From the NCBI GenBank assembly GCA_036245525.1, contig BTPG01000004.1:160522230-160586229 (forward strand): a stretch of 64,000 bases of DNA. Direction: 5' to 3'. Positions 47,446 through 57,865 of the stretch are shown one piece after another (the first letter of the stretch is position 1; each line of letters starts with the position of its first letter). The stretch comes from Semisulcospira habei (Eukaryota > Mollusca > Gastropoda > Semisulcospiridae). The notes beneath the pieces were generated by a model, which was not told the origin of the DNA, made no database searches, and worked only from the letters and a program-made list of their open reading frames with translations. A program made the translations under genes and the position numbers.

Positions 47446-47765
47446 AACGTTTTAATCAAACTTGGGAGAAGGCCATTTGATAATATAACCTTCCTGTGTT
47501 TGCTGCATTATATTTTGCCCACATATGCATGAAAAATGTACATGTGTATGTTGACAATACATAGGATTTTACAAGTAATATTGCAATTTGACATTTAAAA
47601 AGCTTTCATTGAGAGATGCATATATTGGCGTTTGTGGTTCATTGGCCCTTATTAACCACCCACCCTCATAGAATCCACAGCTGGTGCATACTTCACTGAC
47701 CTAACCTCTGGCCCCATATACTGTTGTATTGTATTATTAATTCCTTTTATTACTTTTTTGTACAG

Positions 47766-47922
47766 ACTGACTTTTTGCTGGTTCTGCTGCGTGATATGGT
47801 GCGTACATACCCAGAGCTGCGAGTGATCATTATGTCAGCCACAGTGGACACAACCCTCTTCACGGACTACTTTGGTTCTGTCATGGTTGTTGAAGTGTAC
47901 GGCCGGGTCTACCCTGTGCAAG
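47766..47922 (+). CDS. DHX9: DHX9-like RNA helicase A, internal exon with motif III (SAT)
   Basis: Acceptor CTTTTTTGTACAG, donor CAAG/GTAAGC. 157 bp: 52 codons plus one base (phase 1). Encodes [20 protein letters not shown], then [17 protein letters not shown] and [14 protein letters not shown] is helicase motif III, coupling ATP hydrolysis to unwinding. VYGRVYPVQ is the conserved end of RecA domain 1 before the linker to RecA2. It joins the previous exon (RDIN) in phase 0. The next exon, expected to start with the rest of a Glu-like codon and a YFLED-type sequence, was not found in the remaining 16 kb, so the next intron exceeds the window. Confidence 0.93.
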
Positions 47923-48150
47923 GTAAGCTTATACATACTTTAGGGGCAGGGGGCGTGCAGGCACCAGCAAGTATCATTATCATCTGTGTGAACACTGGCG
48001 CCGGCCTCGCTTACTGTTGCAGACGAGGCGCACACGTGTGTGCTGGAATTTCAGTTTAACTAGCAAAACTGGCAGTATGGCCTAAGGGAAGCAACCTACT
48101 ATAATATTTCAAGCACTCATTTCTGTACTGGTAGAGTGACTTTTCTTGTT

Positions 48151-48178
48151 TATATGACCCATTGCCAAAAGGTGTTAC
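48151..48178 (+). repeat. Left terminal inverted repeat of the vertnin-like transposon
   Basis: Begins TATATGACCCATTGCC. Differs from the complement of 57838-57865 at one base (CCC versus CCT). Confidence 0.8.
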
Positions 48179-48250
48179 TAAAATGTTTGCCCAAACTGTA
48201 TGCATAATAAAAGCACTTCATCTGTTTTTAGTAGTTAAGATCATGGTAAA

Positions 48251-48439
48251 ATGCCTGAATATACACTAGAAATAACATGGGAGACACATTTTGAGAGGTG
48301 TAGTGACTGTATGATTAAAATGTTTGCCAAGCTGAAAATTTCCCTTGCCAGAAAGCAACACCGATCGACCTCGTGTGAGCGATGTGATGGTGTGCAAATA
48401 AAAGGTCGACCTACTTGTTTCATATCATCAATTCTGTGA
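48251..48439 (+). CDS. Small ORF, unassigned, inside the transposon
   Basis: 62 codons starting MPEYTLEITW. It contains two CxxC pairs (CSDC and CERC, 29 residues apart) and is basic between them, which could be a zinc-binding ribbon. I recognise no family and no splice pattern linking it to the vertnin-like exons downstream. It could be chance; reported because of the CxxC pairs and its place near the left end. Confidence 0.2.
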   Translation: MPEYTLEITWETHFERCSDCMIKMFAKLKISLARKQHRSTSCERCDGVQIKGRPTCFISSIL

Positions 48440-49558
48440 GGCAAGACATGTATAAATATTTACCAGTTAAGAACAGATATGTTCATGTGCGAAATATTGC
48501 GCTATTGCCTAATAAAGAACGGCATGTTGAACGTCAGGCGTGTTGTAATTTTGCGACAGAATATCTCTTCCCTGAACTTCGCACAATGTGAACCTCATAG
48601 CAGACGAATTATGACCATCACTTCCTCTCCTGTACATGCATAAAGCACCCACTTCGCATGTTTCAAGATAAAAACACAAACAGCCTTTTTTGAAAGGCGA
48701 GTTTACTTCTACCGGTTTTTGTTGTAATAATCGACGTTCGACATAGTTGTCTTTTCTTCCTCAACTGCTGCCGATTTCAATTTTGAAAATTTACCCATCG
48801 TTTCTTCGTATCACGTGATGCATACGCGCTATGCTGGATCGATGATTGCGGCAAGCTTCAAACCGACGGAACTCGAGAATGGTATGTTGTAATATTCGCC
48901 TTTATCTGACGTTCGACATAAAATCTACATTCAACATACTTTCTGTATAGTTTTTGCATAACAGTTACCTAGAGAAAGGATTGATATGGCATTTGTACCG
49001 ATAGGATATACAAGCTGTGCAGATTGAAACGAATTGTGCAGTTTGTTGTCGCCAGCCATGTGCATTGAAAATGATTTAGCGAGTTGTACGTCATTACATT
49101 ACCACAATGCGTGTGTGGTAAACATGACGTTCGATCAAAGCGGTGATATTTGGTGCAGCATCTTTGTCTAGAACACTCTCTGGAACGTCGTGTTTGGAGA
49201 AAACAGCTAAATTTGTAGAATGTAAAACCGATTCAGACAAAATGCGGTCACACGTGTTTGTAGTTGTTGACAAGCTCCCTTTTCAAGGCGTGTTGCGTCG
49301 ACCGTCATATTTCCAACACAGCCGATGTTGTAAACCTGATGTGCAAGTACCTGTTCAATGGTGGTGTTGTTAGAACGCCTTTCGCACTCAGATCGCCATT
49401 GTTGACACTTTCCATCTTGTAGAGTCACCCATGGAATCGTATGAAAGGCCTTGAGAGGGAGAGTGTCATGTTTGATAATAGAACATGCAGATGAAGTGTT
49501 GAAAGTGTACATGATAGATGAAAGTGTAAATGGATATGGCAACTGTTTTTTTTCAGAG

Positions 49559-49733
49559 CGCTGAGCCTTCTTATATTTGGCACAGAAATGTGCCATGAAG
49601 AGTTCAGGTGTCGCATTGTTATTTGTATGGCACTGCATCCAGACAGTTTTCTGAATGGTTCTAATTGGTGCGGTCCTCATGACTGTGTTACCAGCTGAAG
49701 TTATTCAAATGGCTGTGCTGACCTCAGTTTCAC
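49559..49733 (+). pseudogene. Vertnin-like coding block, upstream part
   Basis: After a TTTTTTTTCAG acceptor-like site, one frame reads ALSLLIFGTEMCHEEFRCRI then VICMALHPDSFLNG, resembling the vertnin segment before the conserved core (LLWG...RARTVVEMLLHRHYYL type). That frame stops at 49686. An overlapping frame starting at ATG 49655 or 49679 reads LPAEVIQMAVLTSVSP and runs to the LINE D insertion point. A one-base frameshift near 49670-49690, or a second start, is needed to connect them. Function in a transposon is unknown. Vertnin itself is a vertebrate nuclear DNA-binding protein. Confidence 0.45.
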
Positions 49734-49748
49734 CTGATGCTTCAGAGC
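49734..49748. repeat. Target-site duplication of LINE D, left copy
   Basis: CTGATGCTTCAGAGC, identical to 56182-56196. Confidence 0.95.
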
Positions 49749-50421
49749 CTACCCGGCACCGGCCTCCACGTGGCGTAGGTGGGTAGTCCGCTCAGTCTCT
49801 GACTGAGTGGGCTAGCGGACGGGTGCCATCTTTGTCCAGGATTAGGACTTGATGTCAGCAGATATGTTGTTCAGCCTTTTCACTGGTCCGGTTTTTAAGG
49901 AGCTGTGCTAACCTAGGTCGTACCATGTTGGATTGGTCCTTAAAAATACTCGTGACTTTTTGGTCCTTTGGATCCCAAGTGTTTGCCGTGCTTGGAGACC
50001 CGTGTCGGGGGAGAAGAGGATCCTGGTGGCTGAGGTTCCCTTTGGGCTGCGGCTCACTGGTGCCAACACTCCACTTCGGCCTTGACTTCTACCTAAACGG
50101 GAGGCTAGTCGTACCGGCCTAGTCAATCGGCTCTTGTCACGTTGAGCCCTATCCCACTGTTGACGTGCGGGTTGCTATACGGGGCACCATGCTATAGCTT
50201 CTGCTGCTGATTAGGTGCTTTACGCCAGTATTCCCCTGCATTCAACGGTGTGATAGAAGGCGGTGGCTCAAACGGTTCAATCGGGCTTACCCCCTTGAGT
50301 ATATCTTTCGGGCAGTCTCCATTGTGCGTCGGCTGGAGACCCGCCGACAGTTGCACTTTCCCTTGTTGGGCTCGGTGGCGGGCGGGGACCCCCGGGGGAT
50401 GAATATCTCTACTAATATAAT

Positions 50422-51861
50422 ATGGATACAACCAAAAAACCAAAACTAGCACAGAAACGGCGCATAGACACCGACATTGCACATGACAGTGATTCAGACT
50501 GTGAGGAAGCGACGCCTCAGGCGTCGGCCGTATGGCCTCGCTTCCTCATTGTCCATAGCAAGGTGAAGGAGAAACCAGTTACCAAGCTGCATCCTTTTCT
50601 GGTGGGGGAGACCCTCAGGAGCCGTGTTGGCAGGCCTGACGCCCAGCGCCTCAGGTCTGGTGACTTGCTGGTGGAGTGCCGTACTCGGGCACACTCCAGT
50701 GGGCTACTGGGGCTCTCTTCCATCGGAGACACTCCTGTGGAAGTCACACCCCACAAAACTATGAATTCGTCAAGAGGCGTAATCAAAGATCAAGCTTTGG
50801 CAGAACTGTCAGAAGATGAACTTGTAAGGAACCTTAAGTCTCAGGGGGTGACTTGCGTCAGGCGCTTCGCTTCCAAGCGAGGTGGTGGGGAGATCCGTCT
50901 CCCTACCATCATCCTGACGTTTGGCACCCCCACCCCTCCTACTACCATCTGGGGAGGTTACTACTCCCTGAGAGTGAAAAAGTACGTCCCTCTTCCCCTC
51001 CGGTGCTTTAAGTGCCAAAAGTATGGCCATGGGCAGAAGACATGCCGTCAGGCAGAGGCTTCATGCGCCCGTTGCACTAGGCCCGGACACTCTGCTGAGT
51101 CCTGCACAGCCACCCCCCTGTGTGTGAATTGCCAGGGGGCGCATATGGCTTCGGATAAGAAATGCCCTCGTTGGATATCCGAGTGCAAGATTCAGCAGGT
51201 GCGTGTGGAGAAGGGGCTGTCCTTTCTGGATGCCAAAAAACTGGTTGAAGGCCCTGGTGCAGCTGCGGCTGCCCCAACCTCTAACACCTCTGTGTATACT
51301 TTTAGTGCAGCGGTGGCAGGCAAGCGCCCCACCAAAGACTTTTCATGTCAGACCCCAACTTCTTGGTTGGGGGCGGAGCCTCGGCTCATCTCGCCCCTGG
51401 AGAGTAACCCTCCTCCGGTGGTGACAAGGAGCCAGGGAACGCAGAAGGCGGACACTGCCGGTCCGGTTGTGCCGCCTTCTGTTGCCCCTAAGCCTCAGCC
51501 CCCACCCAAACCTGTTAGTCAGTCAACTCCAAAGGCTTCTGGCTCTGGTCAGCCTTCTAAGGCCGCTAACTCTAGCGGCAGGAACGCTGCCCAGGACCAG
51601 AAGTCTAAGAAATCTATGGGACCGCTGTGCGCACGGGCCCAGAAGGGGAACACAGATGTGCCCCTTCAAAACAAATATGCTGCACTGGAGGAGCGGATGG
51701 AGGGAGTGGAAGTTGTTGTTGCTGATGCTGCGGCAGCTCCACCCCCTTCCTCTCCGAAGAACCAGAGGAGGCCCGGGAGCCGGCCCCCCTCTGTTTCTTC
51801 AACTCCTTCCAAGGTAAAGGAAAAAGGGGGGAAAAACTCCTTACCCCCAGATCAGACTTAA
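50422..51861 (+). CDS. LINE copy D ORF1: zinc-knuckle nucleic-acid-binding protein, intact
   Basis: 479 codons, uninterrupted. N-terminus basic then acidic (DSDSDCEEATPQA); WPRFLIVHSKVKEKP follows. Three zinc knuckles: CFKCQKYGHGQKTC (about 194-207, Cx2Cx4Hx4C), CARCTRPGHSAESC (215-228) and CVNCQGAHMASDKKC (233-247, Cx2Cx4Hx5C). The C-terminal half is rich in Pro, Ser and Lys and probably disordered. In this LINE group ORF1 coats the element RNA and chaperones reverse transcription (family knowledge). The start is the first ATG after the leader, conserved in copies B and C. The stop TAA lies two bases before the ORF2 ATG, suggesting coupled or reinitiated translation. Confidence 0.9.
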   Translation: MDTTKKPKLAQKRRIDTDIAHDSDSDCEEATPQASAVWPRFLIVHSKVKEKPVTKLHPFLVGETLRSRVGRPDAQRLRSGDLLVECRTRAHSSGLLGLSSIGDTPVEVTPHKTMNSSRGVIKDQALAELSEDELVRNLKSQGVTCVRRFASKRGGGEIRLPTIILTFGTPTPPTTIWGGYYSLRVKKYVPLPLRCFKCQKYGHGQKTCRQAEASCARCTRPGHSAESCTATPLCVNCQGAHMASDKKCPRWISECKIQQVRVEKGLSFLDAKKLVEGPGAAAAAPTSNTSVYTFSAAVAGKRPTKDFSCQTPTSWLGAEPRLISPLESNPPPVVTRSQGTQKADTAGPVVPPSVAPKPQPPPKPVSQSTPKASGSGQPSKAANSSGRNAAQDQKSKKSMGPLCARAQKGNTDVPLQNKYAALEERMEGVEVVVADAAAAPPPSSPKNQRRPGSRPPSVSSTPSKVKEKGGKNSLPPDQT

Positions 51862-51863
51862 TC

Positions 51864-54800
51864 ATGGACTCTTTGCTTCAGTGGAATTGTCGTGGTTTTC
51901 GAGCTAACTTTGAGGAATTACGTCTTTTAGTCAAGTTCTATAACCCCTCAGTCATATCTCTTCAGGAGACTTACCTGAAGACTTCTGACCCTGTGTCTTT
52001 TAATGGTTTTAATGTTATACATAAAGGCTCTGATTCGGAGAGGCGCTCGGGTGGAGCGGCTCTTCTCATTAGTAGCCAAATTTTATGTAGCCCCGTTAGC
52101 ATCGACACCTGTCTTCAGGCTGTCGCTGCTCGGGTTACCTTAAAAAAGACCATAACTATATGCAGTATTTACCTGCCACCATCACTGCGGGTCTGTAGCA
52201 ATGATATTTTTCACTTAGTAGATCAACTGCCCCCTCCCTTTATTCTCATGGGGGATTTTAACGGTCATGCTCACCTTTGGGGTAGTGACCACTATGATGG
52301 CAGAGGTCAGATGTTAGAAGATGTTTTTTCTCAACTTAACCTATGTGTCTTTAACGATGGCTCACCTACATACTCTAACTCAGGTTCCGGATCTAGTTCT
52401 GTTCTAGACCTCACTGTGTGTGATCCTTCTCTCATGCTGGACTTTGACTGGAAGGTTCACGACGACCTGTGTGGTAGTGACCACTTCCCAGTAGTCCTGT
52501 CATCGGTCAGCTGTGAGGAGGATTCGCCGGTGGGGCGCTGGAATCTCAAGAAAGCTAACTGGTCTCTGTTTGCCTCTCTCTGTCAGTCTCGTCTTACAGA
52601 GGAGGTGGTCATGTCAGCTGAAGAACCTGTTTCTTGTTTTACTTCTATTTTGTTGGAGGTTGCAGGTGAAACCATCCCTAGAACTTCCACATCACTCCCT
52701 CGGAAGCCGAGAGTACCATGGTTCAATGAAGAGTGCCGCAAGGCCCAAACAATGCGCAAATCTGCTCAGCGACGTGCATTTCGTAATCCGTCGCAAGCAA
52801 ATATTTTAACCTTTAAAAGACAGCGGGCGAAAGCCCGTTATATTTTTAAACGTGAACGCCGTGCTTCCTGGAGACACTTCGTCTCATCTCTATCTTCTCC
52901 CCCACCCGGGTCTGCCCTGGGGGACTTGTGTGGGGTTAGGTACTTTTTAGTTCTCAGGGTCACCCTGGTCAGCCCCACAGGGTGAGTTTTTCTCTCTATT
53001 CTGGGGCATGTGTTTCTGTCTACCCTTGGTCCATTCACCTGTATTTGCCTTTTTAAAACTCTCCCTACTGTCTGCACTGCCTGTAGCTCTTGATATTGGA
53101 TGTGTGTTGCTAAATGGTCTTAGCTTTATTTAGGCCTCATGTCTTAGGTTTATTTAATGTATTTGACCGGCTGGTGACATACATTCAATGTTCTGTTTAG
53201 TTTTTTTTTTCACAAGCAGTGCAGGCACGTCCTGAGAAAGCCTTGTTGCTGTCGGGACGTTAAGCAATGTACAATCAATCAATCAATCATCTTTATCTTC
53301 TAGGACTCCGTCCCAAAAAGTCTGGAAGGCTGTTCGAAGAATTAGGGGCAGGGGTGGCTCGGCTTCTGTCGGCCATCTTAGAGATGGTGCCAGTTTGGTC
53401 ACAGATAAAAAGGCTGTGGCCAATTTGCTTGCCTCCACCATTGCCCATAATTCTTCAACAGAGCATTATTCACCTTTCTTCCAGAGAGAGAAGGAGAAGC
53501 GAGAATCTTGTGCTTGTGATTTTATATCGGTTAACTTGGAAGACTATAATGCCCCTTTTACGTTTTCAGAATTGCAGCAAGCCATGCAGAAATGTACTGA
53601 CTCTGCTGCTGGATTAGATACCATCCATTATCAGCTCATAACACATCTGCCTGAGGATTCACTCCTTGTACTTCTCAAGGCCTTTAACCATATCTGGATA
53701 ACCGGTCATTTTCCGCCATCTTGGCGCCAGGCTGTGGTTGTGCCAATTCCCAAGCCGGGTAAGGATCCTTCCGACCCGGGCAACTACCGGCCAATAGCTT
53801 TGACATCATGTTTATGTAAAACTATGGAACGCTTGGTCAACGCCCGACTGGTGTGGCATCTTGAGTCACAGGGTCTCATCACAGACCTCCAGTGCGGTTT
53901 CCGGTGCTTCCGTAGTACAACTGACCATCTAGTCCGCTTTGAGTCTTTTATCCGAGATGCTTTTGTCAACAAGCAGCATGTCTATGCAATTTTCTTTGAT
54001 CTTGAAAAGGCATATGACACTACCTGGAAGCATGGTATAATGTCTGATTTGTCGGACATGGGTTTTAAAGGGCATCTGCCCGTTTTTATTCACAATTTTT
54101 TGTCCAACAGGTCGTTCCATGTCCGTGTGGGCTCCACCCTCTCCGACTCCTTTGAACAGGAGATGGGTGTCCCGCAGGGCAGTATTCTATCTCCTGTTTT
54201 ATTTAGCATTAAAATAAATAACATTGTAAAGGCCGTCAAGGATGATTCTGAATGCTCTTTGTTTGTGGACGACTTTGCTTTGTGTGCACGAGGTCGAGGA
54301 CTTGCGTCCCTTGAGAGGCGCTTGCAGCTGTGCGTTGATCGCATCCAGGGGTGGGTGTCTCTCAATGGATTCAGATTCTCGCCCTCCAAGACAGTCTGTG
54401 TGCATTTTACTAACCAGACGAAATTTTTTCCAGAACCTAGCCTGAGCATTGCTGGAGTGCCAATTAAGGTGGCTGAAGAGGCTAAGTTTTTGGGGGTCAT
54501 CTTTGACAAAAGATTGACCTTCTGCAACCATGTTAACTACCTTAGAACCTCTTGTCGGAAGGCCCTCGACATTCTTCGTGTCGTTGGTCGTACTGACTGG
54601 GGTGCAGACCGCATCGTCTTACTTCGACTGTACCGGGCCCTTGTTCGGTCCAAACTGGATTACGGCTCTGTGGTATATGGCTCGGCTTCCAAGTCTGTTC
54701 TGCAGCGTCTGAACACAATTCACCATCAAGGTCTGCGCATATGTCTGGGAGCCTTCAGGACATCTCCAGTTCCTAGTCTGTATGCAGAGGCAGGGGAGCC

Positions 54801-55959
54801 TTCTCTCAGGCTCCGCCGCATCCGCCTCATGCTCAGCTACGTTCTGAAGCTGAAGGCCCATCCAGAAAATCCTGCCTATGATTGTGTTTTTAACCCGTCG
54901 TTTGCAGAGATTTACGATGCCCATCCGGGAGCTGTCCGTCCACTTTCCTTCCGTGTCCGACCTCATCTGCAGGCGGCCGGAGTGGACCTGGACAAAGTTT
55001 TGGAATCTCTGCAACACGTCACTCCACCCTGGCTACTACCAGTTCCTGACATCTTGCTGGACTTGACTGCCCACAAGAAGGATTGTACTCCACCAGCCAT
55101 ATACCAACAGAGCCTCAATGAACTCCTTTCAATTTTTCCTGGCTATTGTCGTCTTTATACGGATGGGTCCAAGTCTGAGGATGGAAGAGTGGCTGCGGCT
55201 GCAGTGTCCTCTCGCCATCCTAGACGCCCATTTAAGCTCCGTCTCCCTGACCATTCCTCTGTATTTAGTGCAGAACTGCAGGCCATTCTGCTAGCACTCA
55301 AGCATGCCTATCAGTCTCGGGAAAGAAACTTCCTGATTCTGTCTGACTCTCTTTCTGCCCTGCAGGCCCTTCAGGGCGCGGGAACAGACCATCCACTGCT
55401 GGTGCAGATTAGAGAGCTCTACGCGGACTTGATGAAGGAATATTATGACATCATTTTTATTTGGGTCCCAGGCCATGTGGGCATCGAAGGCAACAGAATC
55501 GCAGATTCTGCTGCCAACAGTGCCCGCAGTGACCCTGTCCCTGACACACAGACTGTCTATAGTGATTTTAAACCTGTTATTAGTGCGTACATAGCCCGCG
55601 AGTGGCAGTCCGAGTAGGACAAAGAGGAAGGGAACAAGCTTCATGAAGCTCTTCCTAAGTTGTCTGACAGTCTACCTTTCCGCTGCGGCAGCCGCCGTGA
55701 GGAGACTGTCCTTGCTCGGCTCCACATCGGGCACACATATGTTACGCACTCTTACTTACTTAAACAGGATGAGCGTCCATGGTGTTTTGCCTGTGATGAG
55801 CAGTTTTCTGTTCGACACTTTTTGCTGTATTGTGCTGACCTAATTGACACCAGATATAAACACTTCACAGCAGACTCCTTGAAGGTTTTGTTCCGGGATG
55901 TTCCCCCGGACAAAATCTTCAATTTTTTGAGAGAATGCAATATTTTTAACAAGATCTGA
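51864..55959 (+). pseudogene. LINE copy D ORF2: endonuclease, RT, RNase H and CCHC polyprotein, nearly intact
   Basis: Without the SINE-2 insertion (52899-53286 plus duplication) it is 1231 codons with one nonsense change (TGG to TAG at 55615-55617). Order: APE-type endonuclease (LLQWNCRGF; SLQETYLK with Glu about 32; LMGDFNGHAHLWG about 130; GSDHFPVV about 203); RT motif A FFDLEKAYDTTW (about 576), motif B GVPQGSILSPVLF, motif C LFVDD (about 667); RNase H YTDGSKSEDG (about 963), ILSDSLSALQAL, WVPGHVGIEGNRIAD (about 1069); finger CFACDEQFSVRHFLLYC (about 1172). The role is target-primed reverse transcription. The protein is inactive as it stands because SINE-2 splits it after residue 345. Confidence 0.9.
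52899..53286 (+). mobile_element. SINE-2, full-length insertion in LINE D ORF2
   Basis: 388 bp, with a 15-bp duplication TCATCTCTATCTTCT (52884-52898) and TCATCTTTATCTTCT (53287-53301), one mismatch. Starts CCCCCACCCGGGTCTGCCCT and ends TTAAGCAATGTACAATCAAT with ATCA repeats. No clear A/B boxes were seen, so its RNA origin is unclear. Confidence 0.9.
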
Positions 55960-56196
55960 GCATTCATAGACTATGTGATTTTTTTTATTTGCCCTTTTTG
56001 AGAGTCTGTAGACGTTTCTTTTCCAGACATGTGCGACATTTTAGCCTGAGATTTTTAATCTATATTTACATCTTGTCTTAAGACCTTGCTTTTAGTCTGG
56101 CTGACCAGATTTTTACCCATCCCGCCGTGAGATGGCCTTAGTCGCCTGCTCGGCGTTAAACCCAAATAACTAACTAACTAACTGATGCTTCAGAGC

Positions 56197-56732
56197 GTCT
56201 GTCGTTTGAAGCTGAAGTGATGTCAGTGGTTCAAAACTGCAACTTGTCAGGGTTGTGGGAGTTTTGCGCAGCCAGTTTTGTGCTGAAGCGTCCAAACCAG
56301 TCGGTTTTTCCAGATCTTGGTTGGGAGATGTACAGGCTTCACTGCAGCCGCAATTTTCGCTCTCCGGGTTGTGAGGATGGTCAGAAATTGTTCATCATGT
56401 GGTTCTCAATCCGCAGTGACATGGTTGCTGATCACTGGGTGCCAAACCACTTTGTGCCTATCGTTCCCCGCACACACACTCAAGCTCCAGTGGTTGGCAT
56501 CTTCCATCTTGTTCAGTGGAATGAAACTGAATATGTTGGGCAAGTTAAAGACGTTGACGAACTTCTGCAGGTTGCCTGTGTGAGTTTCATGTCAAAGCGC
56601 CGGCGCTTGTACTTTTGGCCTATCCGCTTTGACTACTTGTGGGAACCATTTGATTTTATTTTGAGGAGGGTCTCTCTCAACCTCGATAAAAGCACATCCA
56701 GTCAGAGGCGTCAGTTTTTCACAGTTATTTAG
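56197..56732 (+). pseudogene. Vertnin-like coding block, downstream part
   Basis: Open to a TAG at 56730-56732. It continues in the same frame as the 49655-49733 block once LINE D and one duplication copy are ignored (codon split at GAG-C/GT). Reads LSGLWEFCAASFVLKRPNQS, VFPDLGWEMYRLHCSRNFRS, then LFIMWFSIRSDMVADHWVPN and HFVPIV. This parallels vertnin (FSNVWHLYALASV, IYSIYP, LHIMW, then QYFAPVV). The last 70 residues (HLVQWNETEYVGQVKDV; VACVSFMSKRRRLYFWP) look like a small beta-rich domain found in uncharacterised invertebrate proteins of this type. No catalytic DDE triad is seen. If a transposase, it may be elsewhere or in trans. Confidence 0.5.
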
Positions 56733-57837
56733 GACATATGCTGCATAGAAATTGCAGAAGAAACGGGTATAAATATAAATAAGTGATGTCAAGGTGTTTG
56801 TGTTTTCCTACACATTTCAGTATATTTACTGACATGTGTAGCAAAACAAACATGACATCACTGTATTTGTCTGTTTCTCCTGCACTTTCTAGTTGCTTGA
56901 AGACCCATACTGACCATCTGTCACTATATTAATTGTTCTCTCAGCGGAGCCCCGAGACACCTACGTAAGGGTTTTGGCCCCAGTGTAAAAACACCAAAAT
57001 AACATATATTCATATAAATGTATGAATTTTTTTACACTGTTTTAACCTTCATTGTGGTGAGACACTTTTGAGAAGAAATAAGTGTAAAGCGAGATGTGAT
57101 CTGCAGTTTTAGGGATTGATGAGCAGTTCAAATACATGAAGAATAGTGCAGAACGATATGTGATTTAGCAGTATTGCGGATTGATCAGCAGTTCAGGTCA
57201 ATGAGGAAATGTGTGTATGCAGTGTTTGTAGCGGAAGAAAAGTGACTTGTGGGCGAACATGTGGTTTTGGACGGATAAATATTACACCTCCGTTCAGTTT
57301 GTTGTAATTATGATGTTCGACATAATATCTGTTTTCCTGAATTTGCATTTATTCTTCCTGTACTTGAAATAAAATGATCATAGGAAATGTTGCTGTTGTC
57401 TCTCTTAATTCTTTTTACATCCCTGAGATTGTGGTTTGAAAGAGAATGTGGCTGCATTTCACATTTACAACAAATAGAAAGAAGCACCTGTGTCGGATGT
57501 CAGGTATTACAACAATTCATCCTTTTCAGCGACACCCAGAAAACCTTAATGATTTAGTTTTGCAACAGAAATTCACATTTACTAATCCATTTAACTGTTC
57601 AAGTAAACATTTTCCAACTTGGATCAATAACAAAACCAAAACTTACACGGTTGTGTTGTAATACCTGACCTCCGACATAATGTCATATAAAAAGTTCTGA
57701 ATGAGATTTCTCTGAAACTAAGGAACAGACTATATTCCAATTTCACATACTGTTTGCACATGCCATAAACTGTCCAACGCGGATTTTTCATGTAATTCTA
57801 TTACTTTTCACTTTCAAGCACCCTTGTTGCCTTTTCT
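56733..57837. other. 3' region of the vertnin-like transposon
   Basis: No further coding recognised. AATAAA at 57368-57373. Subterminal motifs at 57301-57324, 57491-57516 (inverted) and 57654-57680. Confidence 0.55.
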
Positions 57838-57865
57838 GTAACACCTTTTGGCAATAGGTCATATA
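57838..57865 (-). repeat. Right terminal inverted repeat of the vertnin-like transposon
   Basis: Ends CAATAGGTCATATA. Complement of 48151-48178 at 27 of 28 positions. Confidence 0.8.

Larger units (their letters stand above)
45196..47765. other. Helicase intron with small repeats
   Basis: Holds two LINE tail insertions, a palindrome, poly(G) tracts and a GGTCA fragment listed separately. The rest is AT-rich and unrecognised. Confidence 0.5.
49749..56181 (+). mobile_element. I-clade-like LINE, copy D, full length and youngest-looking
   Basis: Perfect 15-bp target duplication. The 5' leader of about 670 bp starts CTACCCGGCACCGGCC and includes a small palindrome CTCAGTCTCTGACTGAG near 49790. 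ORF1 is intact. ORF2 is interrupted only by SINE-2 and one TAG. The 3' end is CGGCGTTAAACCCAAATAAC with AACT repeats. Without SINE-2 it is about 6.03 kb. ORF1, ORF2 with RNase H, the tail of short repeats and the 15-bp TSD fit the I group (Nimb/I-like), though the exact clade needs a tree. Confidence 0.92.
48151..57865 (+). mobile_element. Unclassified TIR-bounded DNA transposon carrying a vertnin-like ORF, disrupted by LINE D
   Basis: 28-bp terminal inverted repeats at 48151-48178 and 57838-57865 match at 27/28. The inner 24 bp begin TGACCCATTGCCAAAAGG; the outer TATA may be a target duplication (TATA, or TA within it). Near both ends are subterminal copies of a motif like TTGTAAT-n-GACGTTCGACATAA (48541, 48721, 48886, 49125; 57301, 57491 inverted, 57654). 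Inside is a vertnin-like reading frame split by LINE D, and an AATAAA at 57368-57373. Without LINE D and its duplication the unit is about 3.27 kb. I cannot match TIR, TSD and protein to a named superfamily. Confidence 0.6.

Noticed and set aside
49207..49680. 157-codon minus-strand open frame
   Set aside because: It overlaps the + strand vertnin-like block in antisense and shows no recognisable domain; probably a shadow.
54090..54531. minus-strand frames over LINE RT regions, seen also at 34416-34857 and 21587-22378
   Set aside because: They recur in each LINE copy simply because the sense ORF2 sequence is conserved.
49749..56181. LTR retrotransposon or retrovirus-like origin for the ORF1/ORF2 elements
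   Set aside because: No LTRs, no protease or integrase; APE endonuclease, non-LTR RT order and target duplications with short-repeat tails show a LINE.
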